Source: Craurococcus roseus | GTDB lineage: Bacteria; Pseudomonadota; Alphaproteobacteria; Acetobacterales; Acetobacteraceae | Direction of reading: 5' to 3' | Assembly: GCF_039523795.1 (NCBI RefSeq) | Contig: NZ_BAAAFZ010000015.1 | Location: 62,001 to 126,000 of the forward strand | Length of the DNA stretch: 64,000 nt | Notes under the pieces: model-generated | Told to the model about the DNA's origin: nothing | The model's input: the letters and a program-made list of their open reading frames with translations, nothing else | The model's database searches: none | Made by a program: the position numbers and the translations under genes | Shown: in pieces, positions 25,527 to 34,250 of the stretch | How the letters are laid out: each line of letters begins with the position of its first letter | Numbering within the stretch: position 1 is the first letter of the stretch

Positions 25527-27299
25527 ATGACGGACTACTCGGCGGCGGCGGAAACCCACGAATGCGACGCGCTGGTCATAGGCACCGGCGCCGGCGGCTT
25601 TTCCGCGGCGGTCACGGCGCGCAAGCTCGGCTTGGACGTGCTGCTGGTGGAGAAGGAAGCCGTCTACGGCGGCACCACGGCGCGCTCCGGCGGCTGGCTC
25701 TGGATACCGTGCAGCCCGCCCGCGCGGCGCGAAGGCGTGCGGGACAGCATCGAAGCCGCGCGCACCTACCTCCGCCACGAGGCCGGCAACCACTTCGACG
25801 CCGAGCGCGTCGGCGCCTTCCTCCACCACGGCCCGGAGATGGTGGAGTTCTTCGAGCGCGAAACCGCCGTCCGCTTCGTGCTCGGCCCCGCCTTCGCCGA
25901 CTACCACCCGGACGCGCCCGGCGGCACGCCGGGCGGCCGCTCCATCTGCGCAGAACCCTTCGACGCGCGCGAACTCGGCCCCGAGAAGGACCGGCTGCGC
26001 CCGCCTCTGCGCGAGATCACCTTCCTCGGCATGATGATCGGCACCGGCAAGGAGCTGGTGCATTTCTTCAACGCCACCCGCTCCGTCGAGTCCGCGGCCG
26101 TGGTCGCCCGGCTGCTCGCCCGGCACGGGCGCGACGTGGCGCTGCACGGCCGTTCCATGCGGCTGACCAACGGCAACGCCCTGGTCGGCCGCTTGGCGAA
26201 ATCCGCCTTCGACCTCGGCATCCCGCTCTGGACCTCGGCGCCCGTGCGCGAGCTGCTGGTGGAAGACGGTGCGGTGCGCGGCGCCCTGGTCGAGCGCGAA
26301 GGCCGCACGGTGCGCGTGCGCGCCCGCCGCGGCGTGGTGCTCGCCGCCGGCGGCTTCCCGCAGGACGCCGCCCGCCGCCGCGCCCTGTTCCGCCACGCGC
26401 CCACCGGCGCCGAGCACTGGTCGCCCGCGCCGCCCGGCAACACCGGCGACGGGTTGCGCCTCGGCGAAGCCGCCGGCGCCGCGGTGGAGGACCGCTACCC
26501 GAACGCCGCCGCCTGGGTGCCCGTCTCGCTGGTGCCCCGGCCGGACGGCACCACCGGCACCTTCCCGCACTTCGTGGACCGCGCGAAGCCCGGCGTCATC
26601 GCCGTCACCGCCGCCGGCACGCGCTTCGTCAACGAAGCCGACAGCTACCACGACTTCATCCAGGCCATGGTCGCCGCCACCGAAGGGCGCGAGCACGCCG
26701 CTTGGCTCCTTTGCGACCACGCGACGCTCCGCCGCTACGGTCTCGGCTTCGCCAAGCCCTTCCCGCTGCCGCTCGCGCCCTACCTGCGCTCCGGCTACCT
26801 GCTGCGCGGGCGGACGCTGGCGGAGCTGGCGTCCAAAGCGGGCATCGATGCGGCGGCGCTCGAACGCACGGTGGCCGGTTTCAACGGACCGGCGCGGCGC
26901 GGCGAGGACCCCGCCTTCGGCCGCGGTCGCACCGCCTACAACCGGAGCCTCGGCGACCCCTTGGTGAAGCCGAACCCCTGCGTTGCGCCGCTGGAGCGCG
27001 CGCCCTTCTACGCGGTGAAGGTGGTGCCCGGCGACCTCGGCACCTTCGCCGGGCTTCGCGGCGACGCGCACGCGCGGGTGCTGGACCGCGAAGGCCGACC
27101 CATCCCCGGCCTCTACGCCGCGGGCAACGACCTCGCCAGCGTCATGGGCGGCAACTATCCCGGCGGCGGCATCACCCTCGGCCCGGCGATGACCTTCGGC
27201 TACATCGCCGCGCGCCACATGGCCGGTCGGGCCGACGACGCGCCGGCGACCGAGGCGGACGGGGACCTCCGCGAACGCGAGCACGCCGCCGGGCGGTGA
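25527..27299 (+). CDS. FAD-dependent dehydrogenase of the fumarate reductase / 3-ketosteroid dehydrogenase family
   Basis: A 590-residue flavoprotein with an N-terminal FAD-binding Rossmann motif (VIGTGAGGFSAAVTARKLG, about residues 14-32; VEKEAVYGGTTARSGG) and the C-terminal FAD motif GLYAAGNDLASVMGG...YPGGGITLGPAMTFGYIAARH (about 529-570). It probably dehydrogenates or reduces a carbon-carbon double bond next to a carbonyl in an organic acid or steroid-like substrate; the substrate is unknown. No signal peptide. It stands alone with no pathway partner nearby. Confidence 0.85.
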   Translation: MTDYSAAAETHECDALVIGTGAGGFSAAVTARKLGLDVLLVEKEAVYGGTTARSGGWLWIPCSPPARREGVRDSIEAARTYLRHEAGNHFDAERVGAFLHHGPEMVEFFERETAVRFVLGPAFADYHPDAPGGTPGGRSICAEPFDARELGPEKDRLRPPLREITFLGMMIGTGKELVHFFNATRSVESAAVVARLLARHGRDVALHGRSMRLTNGNALVGRLAKSAFDLGIPLWTSAPVRELLVEDGAVRGALVEREGRTVRVRARRGVVLAAGGFPQDAARRRALFRHAPTGAEHWSPAPPGNTGDGLRLGEAAGAAVEDRYPNAAAWVPVSLVPRPDGTTGTFPHFVDRAKPGVIAVTAAGTRFVNEADSYHDFIQAMVAATEGREHAAWLLCDHATLRRYGLGFAKPFPLPLAPYLRSGYLLRGRTLAELASKAGIDAAALERTVAGFNGPARRGEDPAFGRGRTAYNRSLGDPLVKPNPCVAPLERAPFYAVKVVPGDLGTFAGLRGDAHARVLDREGRPIPGLYAAGNDLASVMGGNYPGGGITLGPAMTFGYIAARHMAGRADDAPATEADGDLREREHAAGR

Positions 27300-27384
27300 G
27301 CGGAGCGAGGGCTCGACCGGCGCGGCCCCGCCACCACCTGCCTGCCAGGAGCGCGGCGCCGGGGCCGCGCGCAGGAGACGTGGG

Positions 27385-28527
27385 ATGCCCGAGTCCGGCC
27401 CGGCCCCCGCCGGCGCCCAGTCCACCGCGCGCCGCTCCCCCTTCGCCGACGCACTGCGCGGCTTCGCGCTGGTGGGCATCTGCGTCGTCAACCTGCCCTG
27501 GATCGCCTCCTCGCCGCCGGGCGATTCCTCCGCCCTCGACGGCGCGGCGCGCCTGCTCGTCCTGGCGCTGTTCGAAGGCAAGTTCTTCGTCCTGTTCTCC
27601 CTGCTGTTCGGCTTCGGCTTCCAGCGCCAGTTGGAGCGCGTGCGCGCCGGCCGGGCCACGCCCTCTTCCTACGCGCGCCGCCTCGTCGGCCTCTTCGTGT
27701 TGGGCGGGCTGCACGCCACGCTGCTCTACGTGGGCGACATCCTCACCGCCTACGCGCTGCTCGGCGCGGTGCTCTGGGCGGTGCGCGACCTGCCGGACCG
27801 GCGGCTCCTGGCGATCGCCGGCGGCTGCGTGGCGGTCGCGGCCGTGGCCTTCGCGCTCCTGTCCTGGGGCGGCTCCGACGGCGGCGGCGGCGAGGGCGCG
27901 GCTGCGCGGGAGGCGGCGCGCCAAGCCTATCTCGGGAGCTTCGCCCAAGCGCTCAACCAGCGGCTGGAAGACCTGCCCTTCGGGCTGCTGATCGTGCTGC
28001 TGTTCAACTGGCCGCTCGCCTTCGCCGCCTTCTGCGCCGGCGTGGTGGCGGGCCGGCGCGGCCTGCTCGACGACCCGGCGCGGCTGGCGCGGGCGCTCCC
28101 GCCCGTGCCGCTGCTCGCCGCCGGCGCCGTCGTCGGCAACATCGCATCGGCTGCCGCCTACCGGCTGCCCGGCGGCTGGCCCTCCGGCGGCGCCGGCGCG
28201 CTGCTGGCGGTGGGGGCGCCGTGCCTCTCGGCGCTCTACTTGCTCGCCCTGGCCCGCGCTTGGCGCGCCCCGCGGGCACGGGCCTTCATGGAGCGGTGGC
28301 TCGCCCCGGCCGGCCGCATGTCGCTGAGCAACTACCTGGGCCAGTCGCTCCTGGCGAACCTCCTGTTCATGGGCTGGGGCTTCGGCCTGTACGGATCGCT
28401 CGGGGCGGCGGCGCTGCTGCCGGCCTCCCTGGCGATCGCCGCGGCGGGACTCGTGGCGTCGCGCTTCTGGCTACGCCGGTTCCGCGCCGGGCCGGCGGAG
28501 CGGCTGCTGCGCGCGTGGGCGCGGTGA
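27385..28527 (+). CDS. DUF418-family integral membrane protein (YeiB-like)
   Basis: A 380-residue protein with about nine membrane segments. The family start is visible at residues 20-40 (DALRGFALVGICVVNLPW), followed by LFEGKFFVLFSLLFGFGF and the C-terminal DUF418 part with GRMSLSNYLGQSLLANLLF. GGAGA lies about 6 bases before ATG 27385. These proteins are related to membrane acyltransferases; no activity is established for the group. An 85-base gap separates it from the FAD dehydrogenase gene. Confidence 0.85.
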   Translation: MPESGPAPAGAQSTARRSPFADALRGFALVGICVVNLPWIASSPPGDSSALDGAARLLVLALFEGKFFVLFSLLFGFGFQRQLERVRAGRATPSSYARRLVGLFVLGGLHATLLYVGDILTAYALLGAVLWAVRDLPDRRLLAIAGGCVAVAAVAFALLSWGGSDGGGGEGAAAREAARQAYLGSFAQALNQRLEDLPFGLLIVLLFNWPLAFAAFCAGVVAGRRGLLDDPARLARALPPVPLLAAGAVVGNIASAAAYRLPGGWPSGGAGALLAVGAPCLSALYLLALARAWRAPRARAFMERWLAPAGRMSLSNYLGQSLLANLLFMGWGFGLYGSLGAAALLPASLAIAAAGLVASRFWLRRFRAGPAERLLRAWAR

Positions 28528-28591
28528 GGGCGTGGCGGATGGACCCCGGCCGGCCGTTGCGCGATGGTGCGGACAGCCACGGAGGACCACG

Positions 28592-29998
28592 ATGCCCACA
28601 CGCGAAGGCGCGCTCTTCCGCGCCGCCGGTTTCTTCGACGGCGGTGGCTTCCGAGACCTGCTGGCCGGGCTGGTGGCCGTTCCCTCGACCTCCCAGGAGG
28701 AGGGGAGGGAGGCCGACCTCGACCGCTATCTCAGCAGCAGCATCCAGCCCTGGCTGGAGCGCTTGGGCTTCGCCGTTGCCGTCCACCCGAATCCGGTTGA
28801 GGGCTTCGGCCCGATCCTCACCGCCGAGCGGATCGAAGATCCGTCCCGCCCCACGGTCCTCCTTTATGGCCACGGCGACACTGTCCGCGGCCTGGACGAG
28901 CAGTGGCGCCCCGGCCTCGCGCCCTGGACGCTCACTGAGGACGGCGACCGCTGGTACGGCCGCGGCACCGCCGACAACAAGGGCCAGCACGCGCTCAACC
29001 TCGCCGCCCTGGAAGCGGTGCTGGCCGAGCGCGGCGGCCGCCTCGGCGCCAACGTCCGCGTGGTGCTGGAGATGGCGGAGGAGCGCGGCAGCAAGGGCCT
29101 CCGCGAGTTCGTTTCCGCCAACAAGGACGCGCTCCGCGCCGACGCTCTCATCGCCTCCGACGGCCCGCGCGTGGACCCCGCCGTGCCGACCATCGCCACC
29201 GGCACCCGCGGCACTTGGCATTTCGACCTCGTCGTGAAGCTCCGCGAGGGCGGGGTGCATTCCGGCCACTGGGGCGGCCTCACGCGCGACCCCGCCATCA
29301 TCCTGGCGCACGCGCTCGCCTCCATGATGGACAGGAACGGCCGCGTGCTGGTGCGCGACCTGCTGCCGCGCAACGGCGTGCCCGCGGCGGTGCGCGGCGT
29401 GCTGGACGGCTGCCCGGTCGGGGGCGGCGGCGGAGCGGCCACGGTGGACGAGGGCTGGGGCGAGCCGGGCCTCACCGCGGCCGAGAAGATCTACGGTTGG
29501 AACAGCCTCATCGTCCTCGCCATGGTGAGCGGCCGCCCGGAGAACCCGGTCAACGCCGTGGCACCGGACGCCCGCGCCCACTGCCAGATCCGCTACACCG
29601 TGGACACCAACCCCGCCGGCTTCGAGGCCGCCATCCGCAGCCACCTCGACGCGCAAGGCTTCGGCGACCTGGTGCGCCTCGAAGGCGCCGCGACCCGGAT
29701 GGCCGCGAGCCGCACCGCGCCCGACCACCCCTGGGTGCGCTGGGCGCAGGCGAGCATGGAGCGCTCGCTCGGCCGCGCGGTGCAGATCATCCCCAACAGC
29801 TCCGGCGGCCTGCCCGGCGACGTGTTCGTGGACCACCTCGGGCTGCCGCTGGTTTGGGTGCCGCACAGCTACAACGGCTGCAAGCAGCACGGGCCGGACG
29901 AGCACCTCCTGACCGGCCCGGCGCGCGAAGGGCTGCTCGCCTTCGCCGGGATGTGGTGGGACTTGGGCGAGCCGGGCACGCCGCGGCCGCGGGGGTGA
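28592..29998 (+). CDS. M20-family zinc metallopeptidase
   Basis: A 468-residue cytoplasmic peptidase or deacylase. Zinc and catalytic residues are seen in LLYGHGDTVRG (His and Asp, about residues 92-96), GRGTADNKGQ (bridging Asp), VVLEMAEERGS (Glu-Glu) and the distal His in GCKQHGPDEHLL near the C-terminus. The dimerisation domain begins about residue 210 (GTRGTWHFDLVVKLREGGVHSGHWGG). GGAGG lies 6 bases before ATG 28592. Substrate unknown; dipeptide or acylated amino acid is typical of the family. Confidence 0.88.
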   Translation: MPTREGALFRAAGFFDGGGFRDLLAGLVAVPSTSQEEGREADLDRYLSSSIQPWLERLGFAVAVHPNPVEGFGPILTAERIEDPSRPTVLLYGHGDTVRGLDEQWRPGLAPWTLTEDGDRWYGRGTADNKGQHALNLAALEAVLAERGGRLGANVRVVLEMAEERGSKGLREFVSANKDALRADALIASDGPRVDPAVPTIATGTRGTWHFDLVVKLREGGVHSGHWGGLTRDPAIILAHALASMMDRNGRVLVRDLLPRNGVPAAVRGVLDGCPVGGGGGAATVDEGWGEPGLTAAEKIYGWNSLIVLAMVSGRPENPVNAVAPDARAHCQIRYTVDTNPAGFEAAIRSHLDAQGFGDLVRLEGAATRMAASRTAPDHPWVRWAQASMERSLGRAVQIIPNSSGGLPGDVFVDHLGLPLVWVPHSYNGCKQHGPDEHLLTGPAREGLLAFAGMWWDLGEPGTPRPRG

Positions 29999-30152
29999 GG
30001 CGTCGCCCTTCCAAGGCCGTCGCGGCGACTCGGCAACTTCCCGGTTACCTTTCATGACGCTTATGGGCGCTCCGGGAAACGCACCCGTTACAGACAGGCC
30101 GCATATCCGGTGGCGTCGGCCGCGTGTCGCGGCCCGCCTGGGAAGGACCACG

Positions 30153-30731
30153 ATGAGAACGATGTTCCGCTCCGCCCTCCTCGCCGCCGTGGCGATGGCC
30201 GCCGCTTTGCCGGCCGCCCTGGCGCAACCCGCCGCGACGAACCCGCCGCCTACGGGCCAGCAGGGGCGCGGCCCCGGCGGCGCCATCTTCGATGACATGG
30301 ACGGCAACAAGGACGGCCGCGTGGCTTGGGATGAGGCCTGGGCCTTCGTGCAACGGCGCTTCGCCGCGGCCGACTCGGACCGTGACGGCGGGCTCACCCG
30401 CAAGGAAGCGGAAGCGCTGCGCCCCGCGCGCGGCCCCGGCGCCCGGCGCCAGGAGGGCGGCCCCGCCGGCGCGCCGCAGGCGCCTTCGCCCGAGCAAGCG
30501 GCGCGCCGTGCCCGCTTCGGCGACGTCATGTTCCGCTCGATCGACGCCAACCGCGACGGCCGCGTCACCCTGGACGAGGTGAGGCCGGTGGTGGAAGCGC
30601 GCTTCCGCGGCCTGGACGCCAACGCGGACAACGCGGTGTCGCGCGACGAAGTGCCGCAACGCCGCATGGGGCCGCGCCACGGTGGCGGCCAAGGCCCGGG
30701 CGGGCAGGGCGGCCAAGCGCCGGCCCGCTGA
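30153..30731 (+). CDS. Exported EF-hand protein with four calcium-type loops
   Basis: A 192-residue protein with a signal peptide (cleavage near ALA-QPA) and two pairs of 12-residue EF-hand loops: DGNKDGRVAWDE and DSDRDGGLTRKE in the first half, DANRDGRVTLDE and DANADNAVSRDE in the second. Position 12 is Glu in all four; loop 4 has Asn instead of Gly at position 6. A Gly/Pro/Gln-rich linker separates the pairs and the tail is Gly-rich. The loops lack the Pro at position 2 that marks lanmodulin. ATG 30153 follows GGAAGGA. Periplasmic calcium buffering is the default view; lanthanide binding is conceivable near a xox locus. Confidence 0.8.
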   Translation: MRTMFRSALLAAVAMAAALPAALAQPAATNPPPTGQQGRGPGGAIFDDMDGNKDGRVAWDEAWAFVQRRFAAADSDRDGGLTRKEAEALRPARGPGARRQEGGPAGAPQAPSPEQAARRARFGDVMFRSIDANRDGRVTLDEVRPVVEARFRGLDANADNAVSRDEVPQRRMGPRHGGGQGPGGQGGQAPAR

Positions 30732-30953
30732 GCCGGCCTGGGGCGCCCATGGGGGCAGGGCGGTTCACCGGCCGGCCCCGGAGCGCCGCGGTAACGCGGC
30801 GGTGGCCAAAATCCCACACCGTAGCCGGCGCGCCGCCACGTTCGGCTTTGCATTCGAAACCATGTCTTGAGCAAGGCGTTCCATTCCGGCAAAGCCGCGA
30901 TGTCTGCGCCGCTTACGGGCGCATTCCTGCGACGCTTTAAAGGAGGAACGAGC

Positions 30954-31499
30954 ATGGCTTGGAAGATTGCCGGGACAGCGGCCGCCGCGGTTTTGGCGCT
31001 CGCCGCGTGCGACACCGGCCGCAGCGACCGCGCCACCAGCGCCGCCGCCGCGCGGTCGTCGAGCGGCATGTCCGCCGCCGCCCCGGCCATGGGCGGCACG
31101 CCGATGGTCGGCGGCGCCGTGAACCAGAGCGGCACCACCGTCGCCCCGTCCGCGGCTCCCATGCCGATGGCCGCCGTCCCATCGGGCGCCATGCCCGAGC
31201 GGCCCATGTCGGCCGCCGAGCGCCGCCGGATGGAACGGGAAGAGCGCCGGGCCGTCCGCCGCGGCGGCTCCATGAGCGACCGCGACCGCGCCTACATGGG
31301 CGGCGGCATGGTCGGCTCGCCCGGCGGCGCCATGGGCATGGGCGGCGCCATGGGCGCCCCCCCGTCGTCCGCCTTGGGCAACCCGGGCTCGGTGGGCGGC
31401 GTCGGCGGTTCCAACACCGCTTCGACCGGCCCCGGCGGCACCGCCGCGACAGGTTCGGGCAACCAGCCCGGCACCGGCGGGAGCAGCCAGTCCCGCTGA
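30954..31499 (+). CDS. Unknown Met/Gly-rich lipoprotein
   Basis: A 181-residue protein with a lipoprotein signal ending in the lipobox LAAC (Cys about residue 19). The mature part is low complexity: MGG/GMG-rich stretches, a basic patch (ERRRMEREERRAVRR, about 85-100) and a Gly/Ser/Thr/Asn-rich tail. AGGAGG lies 7 bases before ATG 30954. The 222 bases upstream show no gene. About 17 Met in a periplasmic lipoprotein could bind soft metals such as copper, but low complexity alone explains it. No family recognised. Confidence 0.65.
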   Translation: MAWKIAGTAAAAVLALAACDTGRSDRATSAAAARSSSGMSAAAPAMGGTPMVGGAVNQSGTTVAPSAAPMPMAAVPSGAMPERPMSAAERRRMEREERRAVRRGGSMSDRDRAYMGGGMVGSPGGAMGMGGAMGAPPSSALGNPGSVGGVGGSNTASTGPGGTAATGSGNQPGTGGSSQSR

Positions 31500-31511
31500 A
31501 CTGAAAAGGAT

Positions 31512-31542
31512 GGGGCGGGCGGGTCGCGGGCCCGCCCGCCCC
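31512..31542. terminator. Strong hairpin between convergent genes (bidirectional terminator candidate)
   Basis: Perfect 12-bp arms (GGGGCGGGCGGG / CCCGCCCGCCCC) with a 7-base loop lie 12 bases after the lipoprotein stop and 7 bases before the stop of the convergent creA gene. No T-tract is present, as is common in very GC-rich genomes. Confidence 0.65.
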
Positions 31543-31549
31543 GGACCTC

Positions 31550-32026
31550 CTATCGCATCGGCACCACCGCCACCGCGTTGTGCGGCGAGCCTTCCACCAA
31601 CTTGGTGCTCCAGGCGAGGTAGACCACCACGCCCCGCTCCTCGTCGATGAAGCGGTGGACCCGGGTTTCCTTGAAGAACAGGCTGGTGTCGCTCTCGTAC
31701 ACCCGCTCTCCGCGGTCGCCGCGACGGGCGTTCTCGGCCACCTGCACCGGCCCGACCGCCGTGCAGTTCAGGGAAAAGCGCGCCGGGTCCTCGGCCAAAC
31801 CCACCATGCCCGACAGCCCGCCGGTGCGCGCCTGGCTGATGTAGCAGGAGATGCCCCGCACCTTCGGGTCCTCGAACCGCTCCACCACCACGCGGTGGCT
31901 GCGGGTGAGGCCGAGGTTGGTCAAGGCCGTGTTGACGTGCCCGATCTCCTTCGTCTCGTCCGCCCGGGCCGGCGAAGCCGAGGCGAAGGCCATCGCCGCG
32001 CCCAAACCCAAGATCGCACGCCGCAT
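31550..32026 (-). CDS. creA: CreA family protein
   Basis: A 158-residue exported protein with a signal peptide (cleavage near ARA-DET). The CreA core is visible: RVVVERFEDPKVRGISCYISQARTGG, ISC...NCTAVGPV, and ETRVHRFIDEERGVVVYLAWSTKLVEGSPHNAVAVVPM. GGAGG precedes ATG 32026. CreA is widespread in proteobacteria and of unknown function despite its name. It is followed by the gamma-glutamyltransferase end on the same strand upstream, with a 53-base gap. Confidence 0.9.
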   Translation of the reverse strand: MRRAILGLGAAMAFASASPARADETKEIGHVNTALTNLGLTRSHRVVVERFEDPKVRGISCYISQARTGGLSGMVGLAEDPARFSLNCTAVGPVQVAENARRGDRGERVYESDTSLFFKETRVHRFIDEERGVVVYLAWSTKLVEGSPHNAVAVVPMR

Positions 32027-32079
32027 CCTGTCGTCCTCCCAATCAGTCGGGAGCAGGACGCCGCTCCGCTCCGGCGGTT

Positions 32080-33819
32080 TCAATCACCGACGGCCACCCC
32101 TTCCCGCCGCGGGTCGGCGCCGCCGAGCAGCCGCCGGCCCCCATCCGGCCCGCGGCCGATCCGGATGGCGTGCAGGCCAGACGCGTTGGTCCGCACCTCC
32201 ACCGGCACGCCGCGTTCCCGGAGGCTGTCGGCCAAGGCGGCGGCGGGGGTGCCGGCCTCCAGTTCCACCACGCCGTCGCGCCCGCCCACCCGCGGCAGGG
32301 CGACCGCCTCTTGCGGGTCGAGCCCCCAGTCGAGCATGGCGACGAGCGTTTGCGCCACGTGCCCGATGATGCGCGACCCGCCGGCCGAGCCGACCACCGC
32401 CACCGGCGAAGCGTCCGCGCCGAAGACGATGGTGGGCGACATGGAGGAGCGCGGGCGTTTGCCCGGCGCCACGGCGTTGGCCACTGGCCGGCCGCCGATC
32501 TCCGGCAGGAAGGAGAAATCGGTGAGCTGGTTGTTCAGCACCATGCCGGCCGCGACGATCCGTGCGCCGAACGCGTCCTCCACGGTGGTGGTGAGCGCCA
32601 CGGCGTTGCCGTGCCCGTCCACTATCGAGAGGTGGCTCGTGCCGTTTTCCGGCTGCGGCGGTTGGCTGGCCGGCGGCGCGGCCGGGCCCCGGGGCGGGTT
32701 GCCGGGCCGCGGAAGCGGCGGCGCCAAGGCCCGGTCGCGGTCCAGCATCTGCGCGCGGGCGAGCAGGTACACCGGGTCGAGCAGCCCTCGCACCGGCACC
32801 GGCACGACGTCGGCGTCCGCGAGGAAGCGGTTGCGGTCGGCGAAGGCGAGGCGGCCGGCCTCCCCGAGCAGCAGCGCGGCATCCAGCGCCTGCGCCGCGC
32901 CGTGCCCAGGCCGCAGCGGGCCGAGCGCCGGCATGTCCTGGTGCGACAGGAAGGACAGGATCTGCAAGGTGGCGACGCCGCCGGAGGAGGGCGGCGGGAA
33001 GCCGCACACGACGAACACCCGGTAGGGCGCGCACAGCGCCTCGCGCCGCACCGGGGCGTAGCCGGCCAACTCGTCGGGGGTCATGCCGCCCGGATTCGGG
33101 TTCGTCCGCACCGCTTGCGCGATCGCCGCCGCGACCGGCCCGCGGTGCAGGGCGTCCGCGCCGCCCTCCGCCACCGCGCGCAGGGTCGCGGCCAGGGCCG
33201 GGCTGCGCAGGCGGTGCCCGGCCGGTGGCGGCGAGCCGTCCGGCAGCAGGAAGGCCGCGCGCGCCGCCGGGTCGCGGCCGAGCCGCTCCGCCTCGCGCGC
33301 GATGGTGTCGGCGAGGCGCGGCGACACAGCGAAGCCTTCCTCGGCCAGCGCGACCGCCGGCGCGAAGAGCCGCGCCCAGGGCAGCCGCCCGTGTTCACGG
33401 TGCGCCGCTTCCAGCATCCGCAGCGCGCCCGGCACGCCCACCGCGCGGCCGCCCACCGCCGCCTCGTGGAAGCCCATCGGCGTGCCGTCGGGGCGCAGGA
33501 ACAGGTCCGGCGTCGCCGCGGCCGGCGCCACCTCCCGGCCGTCCCAGGCGGAGAGCCGCCGCGCCGCCGCGTCCCAGTGCAGCATCAGCGCGCCGCCGCC
33601 GATGCCCGAGGCGTGCGGTTCGACCAGAGTCAGCACGGCCTGCGCCGCTATCGCCGCGTCCACCGCGGAGCCGCCTTCGCGCAGGACGGCCAAGCCGGCT
33701 TCCGCCGCGCGTGCGTCCGGCACGGCGAGCATGTGCCGTCCGGCGATGGCGGGAGCGGTCTGCGCCGGGGCGGGCGCCGCCGGGAGGAGCAGCAGGAGCA
33801 GGAACAGGAGCCGTGCCAT
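32080..33819 (-). CDS. ggt: Gamma-glutamyltransferase
   Basis: A 579-residue periplasmic N-terminal nucleophile hydrolase that cleaves glutathione and other gamma-glutamyl compounds. A signal peptide (MARLLFLLLLLLPAAPAPA) is followed by the large subunit (GIGGGALMLHWD; FPPPSSGGVATLQIL) and the self-cleavage site just before the nucleophile Thr in NGTSHLSIVD (about residue 394), then the small subunit with NNQLTDFS and SSMSPTIVF. The start is set by the signal peptide. Glutathione turnover would fit a glutathione-dependent methylotroph, but the gene is common anyway. The stop is 53 bases beyond the creA start. Confidence 0.92.
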   Translation of the reverse strand: MARLLFLLLLLLPAAPAPAQTAPAIAGRHMLAVPDARAAEAGLAVLREGGSAVDAAIAAQAVLTLVEPHASGIGGGALMLHWDAAARRLSAWDGREVAPAAATPDLFLRPDGTPMGFHEAAVGGRAVGVPGALRMLEAAHREHGRLPWARLFAPAVALAEEGFAVSPRLADTIAREAERLGRDPAARAAFLLPDGSPPPAGHRLRSPALAATLRAVAEGGADALHRGPVAAAIAQAVRTNPNPGGMTPDELAGYAPVRREALCAPYRVFVVCGFPPPSSGGVATLQILSFLSHQDMPALGPLRPGHGAAQALDAALLLGEAGRLAFADRNRFLADADVVPVPVRGLLDPVYLLARAQMLDRDRALAPPLPRPGNPPRGPAAPPASQPPQPENGTSHLSIVDGHGNAVALTTTVEDAFGARIVAAGMVLNNQLTDFSFLPEIGGRPVANAVAPGKRPRSSMSPTIVFGADASPVAVVGSAGGSRIIGHVAQTLVAMLDWGLDPQEAVALPRVGGRDGVVELEAGTPAAALADSLRERGVPVEVRTNASGLHAIRIGRGPDGGRRLLGGADPRREGVAVGD

Positions 33820-34006
33820 GCGGCGGCTTATCCGATGGCGCCGGGCGCGGCCATGCGCGGGGGCGCTGGCGGCGGACTGGCCCAGGCAGGTCCGGGGCTG
33901 CCTGCGACGAACCGCGACCTCCGGTGGTCCTGCGGCGCATTCCGCACGAGGCGTTGCCACCGGCCTTCCTTCAACCGCGCAGCCCAGGGGAGGTGCGCCG
34001 CGCCGC

Positions 34007-34250
34007 GATTTTGCGCCGTTCGGACAAATGCCCTTCCGGCCCGCGCCGGCCGACGCGAGGGGCAGCCGCCTCCGTGCCGCGTTTTGCCGCTTTCGGACAA
34101 AAGCCCGTCCCGGTCCACGACGGGCGCCGTCGTGGACCGGCCGCCTTCGGGGCGGATTGCGCTGCCTTCGGACAAATGCCTTTCCCGAACCCTGCCGCCT
34201 GGACCCGTGGCGCGCCGGTCCGGTATCGGATTTTGCCGCTTTCGGACAAA
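34007..34250 (-). repeat. Four-copy regularly spaced repeat array (about 74-bp period)
   Basis: Four copies of a 22-bp core, best TTTTGCCGCTTTCGGACAAA on the + strand, start at 34007, 34080, 34155 and 34229, so the spacing is 73, 75 and 74. The last ten bases, TTCGGACAAA, are identical in all four; the first half varies. The core is an imperfect palindrome (TTTGCCG / CGGACAAA). The spacers of about 52 bp differ in sequence but can hold inverted repeats, the second having 14-bp perfect arms. Degenerate cores and long hairpin spacers do not fit CRISPR; a REP-like element or regulator-site array upstream of ggt is more likely. Confidence 0.75.
34110..34140. repeat. Perfect 14-bp inverted repeat inside the second array spacer
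   Basis: Arms at 34110-34123 and 34127-34140 (beginning CCGGTCCACG and ending CGTGGACCGG) match perfectly with a 3-base GCG loop. This is a very stable stem in either transcript. It could stop transcription entering from either side of the ggt upstream region or be part of the repeat element. Confidence 0.65.

Noticed and set aside
24795..27659. 954-residue minus-strand frame across the FAD dehydrogenase gene
   Set aside because: Only the last 195 residues look like a protein with a signal peptide; the rest is antisense to a well-supported flavoprotein and arises from high GC.
30153..30731. Lanmodulin (lanM)
   Set aside because: Loops lack Pro at position 2 and the protein is longer with a Gly-rich tail, so it is annotated only as an EF-hand protein.
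28367..31273. 968-residue minus-strand frame
   Set aside because: Low-complexity antisense of DUF418, M20 and EF-hand genes, all of which have clear motifs on the other strand.
34007..34250. CRISPR array
   Set aside because: Cores are degenerate, spacers are about 52 bp and contain inverted repeats, and no cas gene is present.
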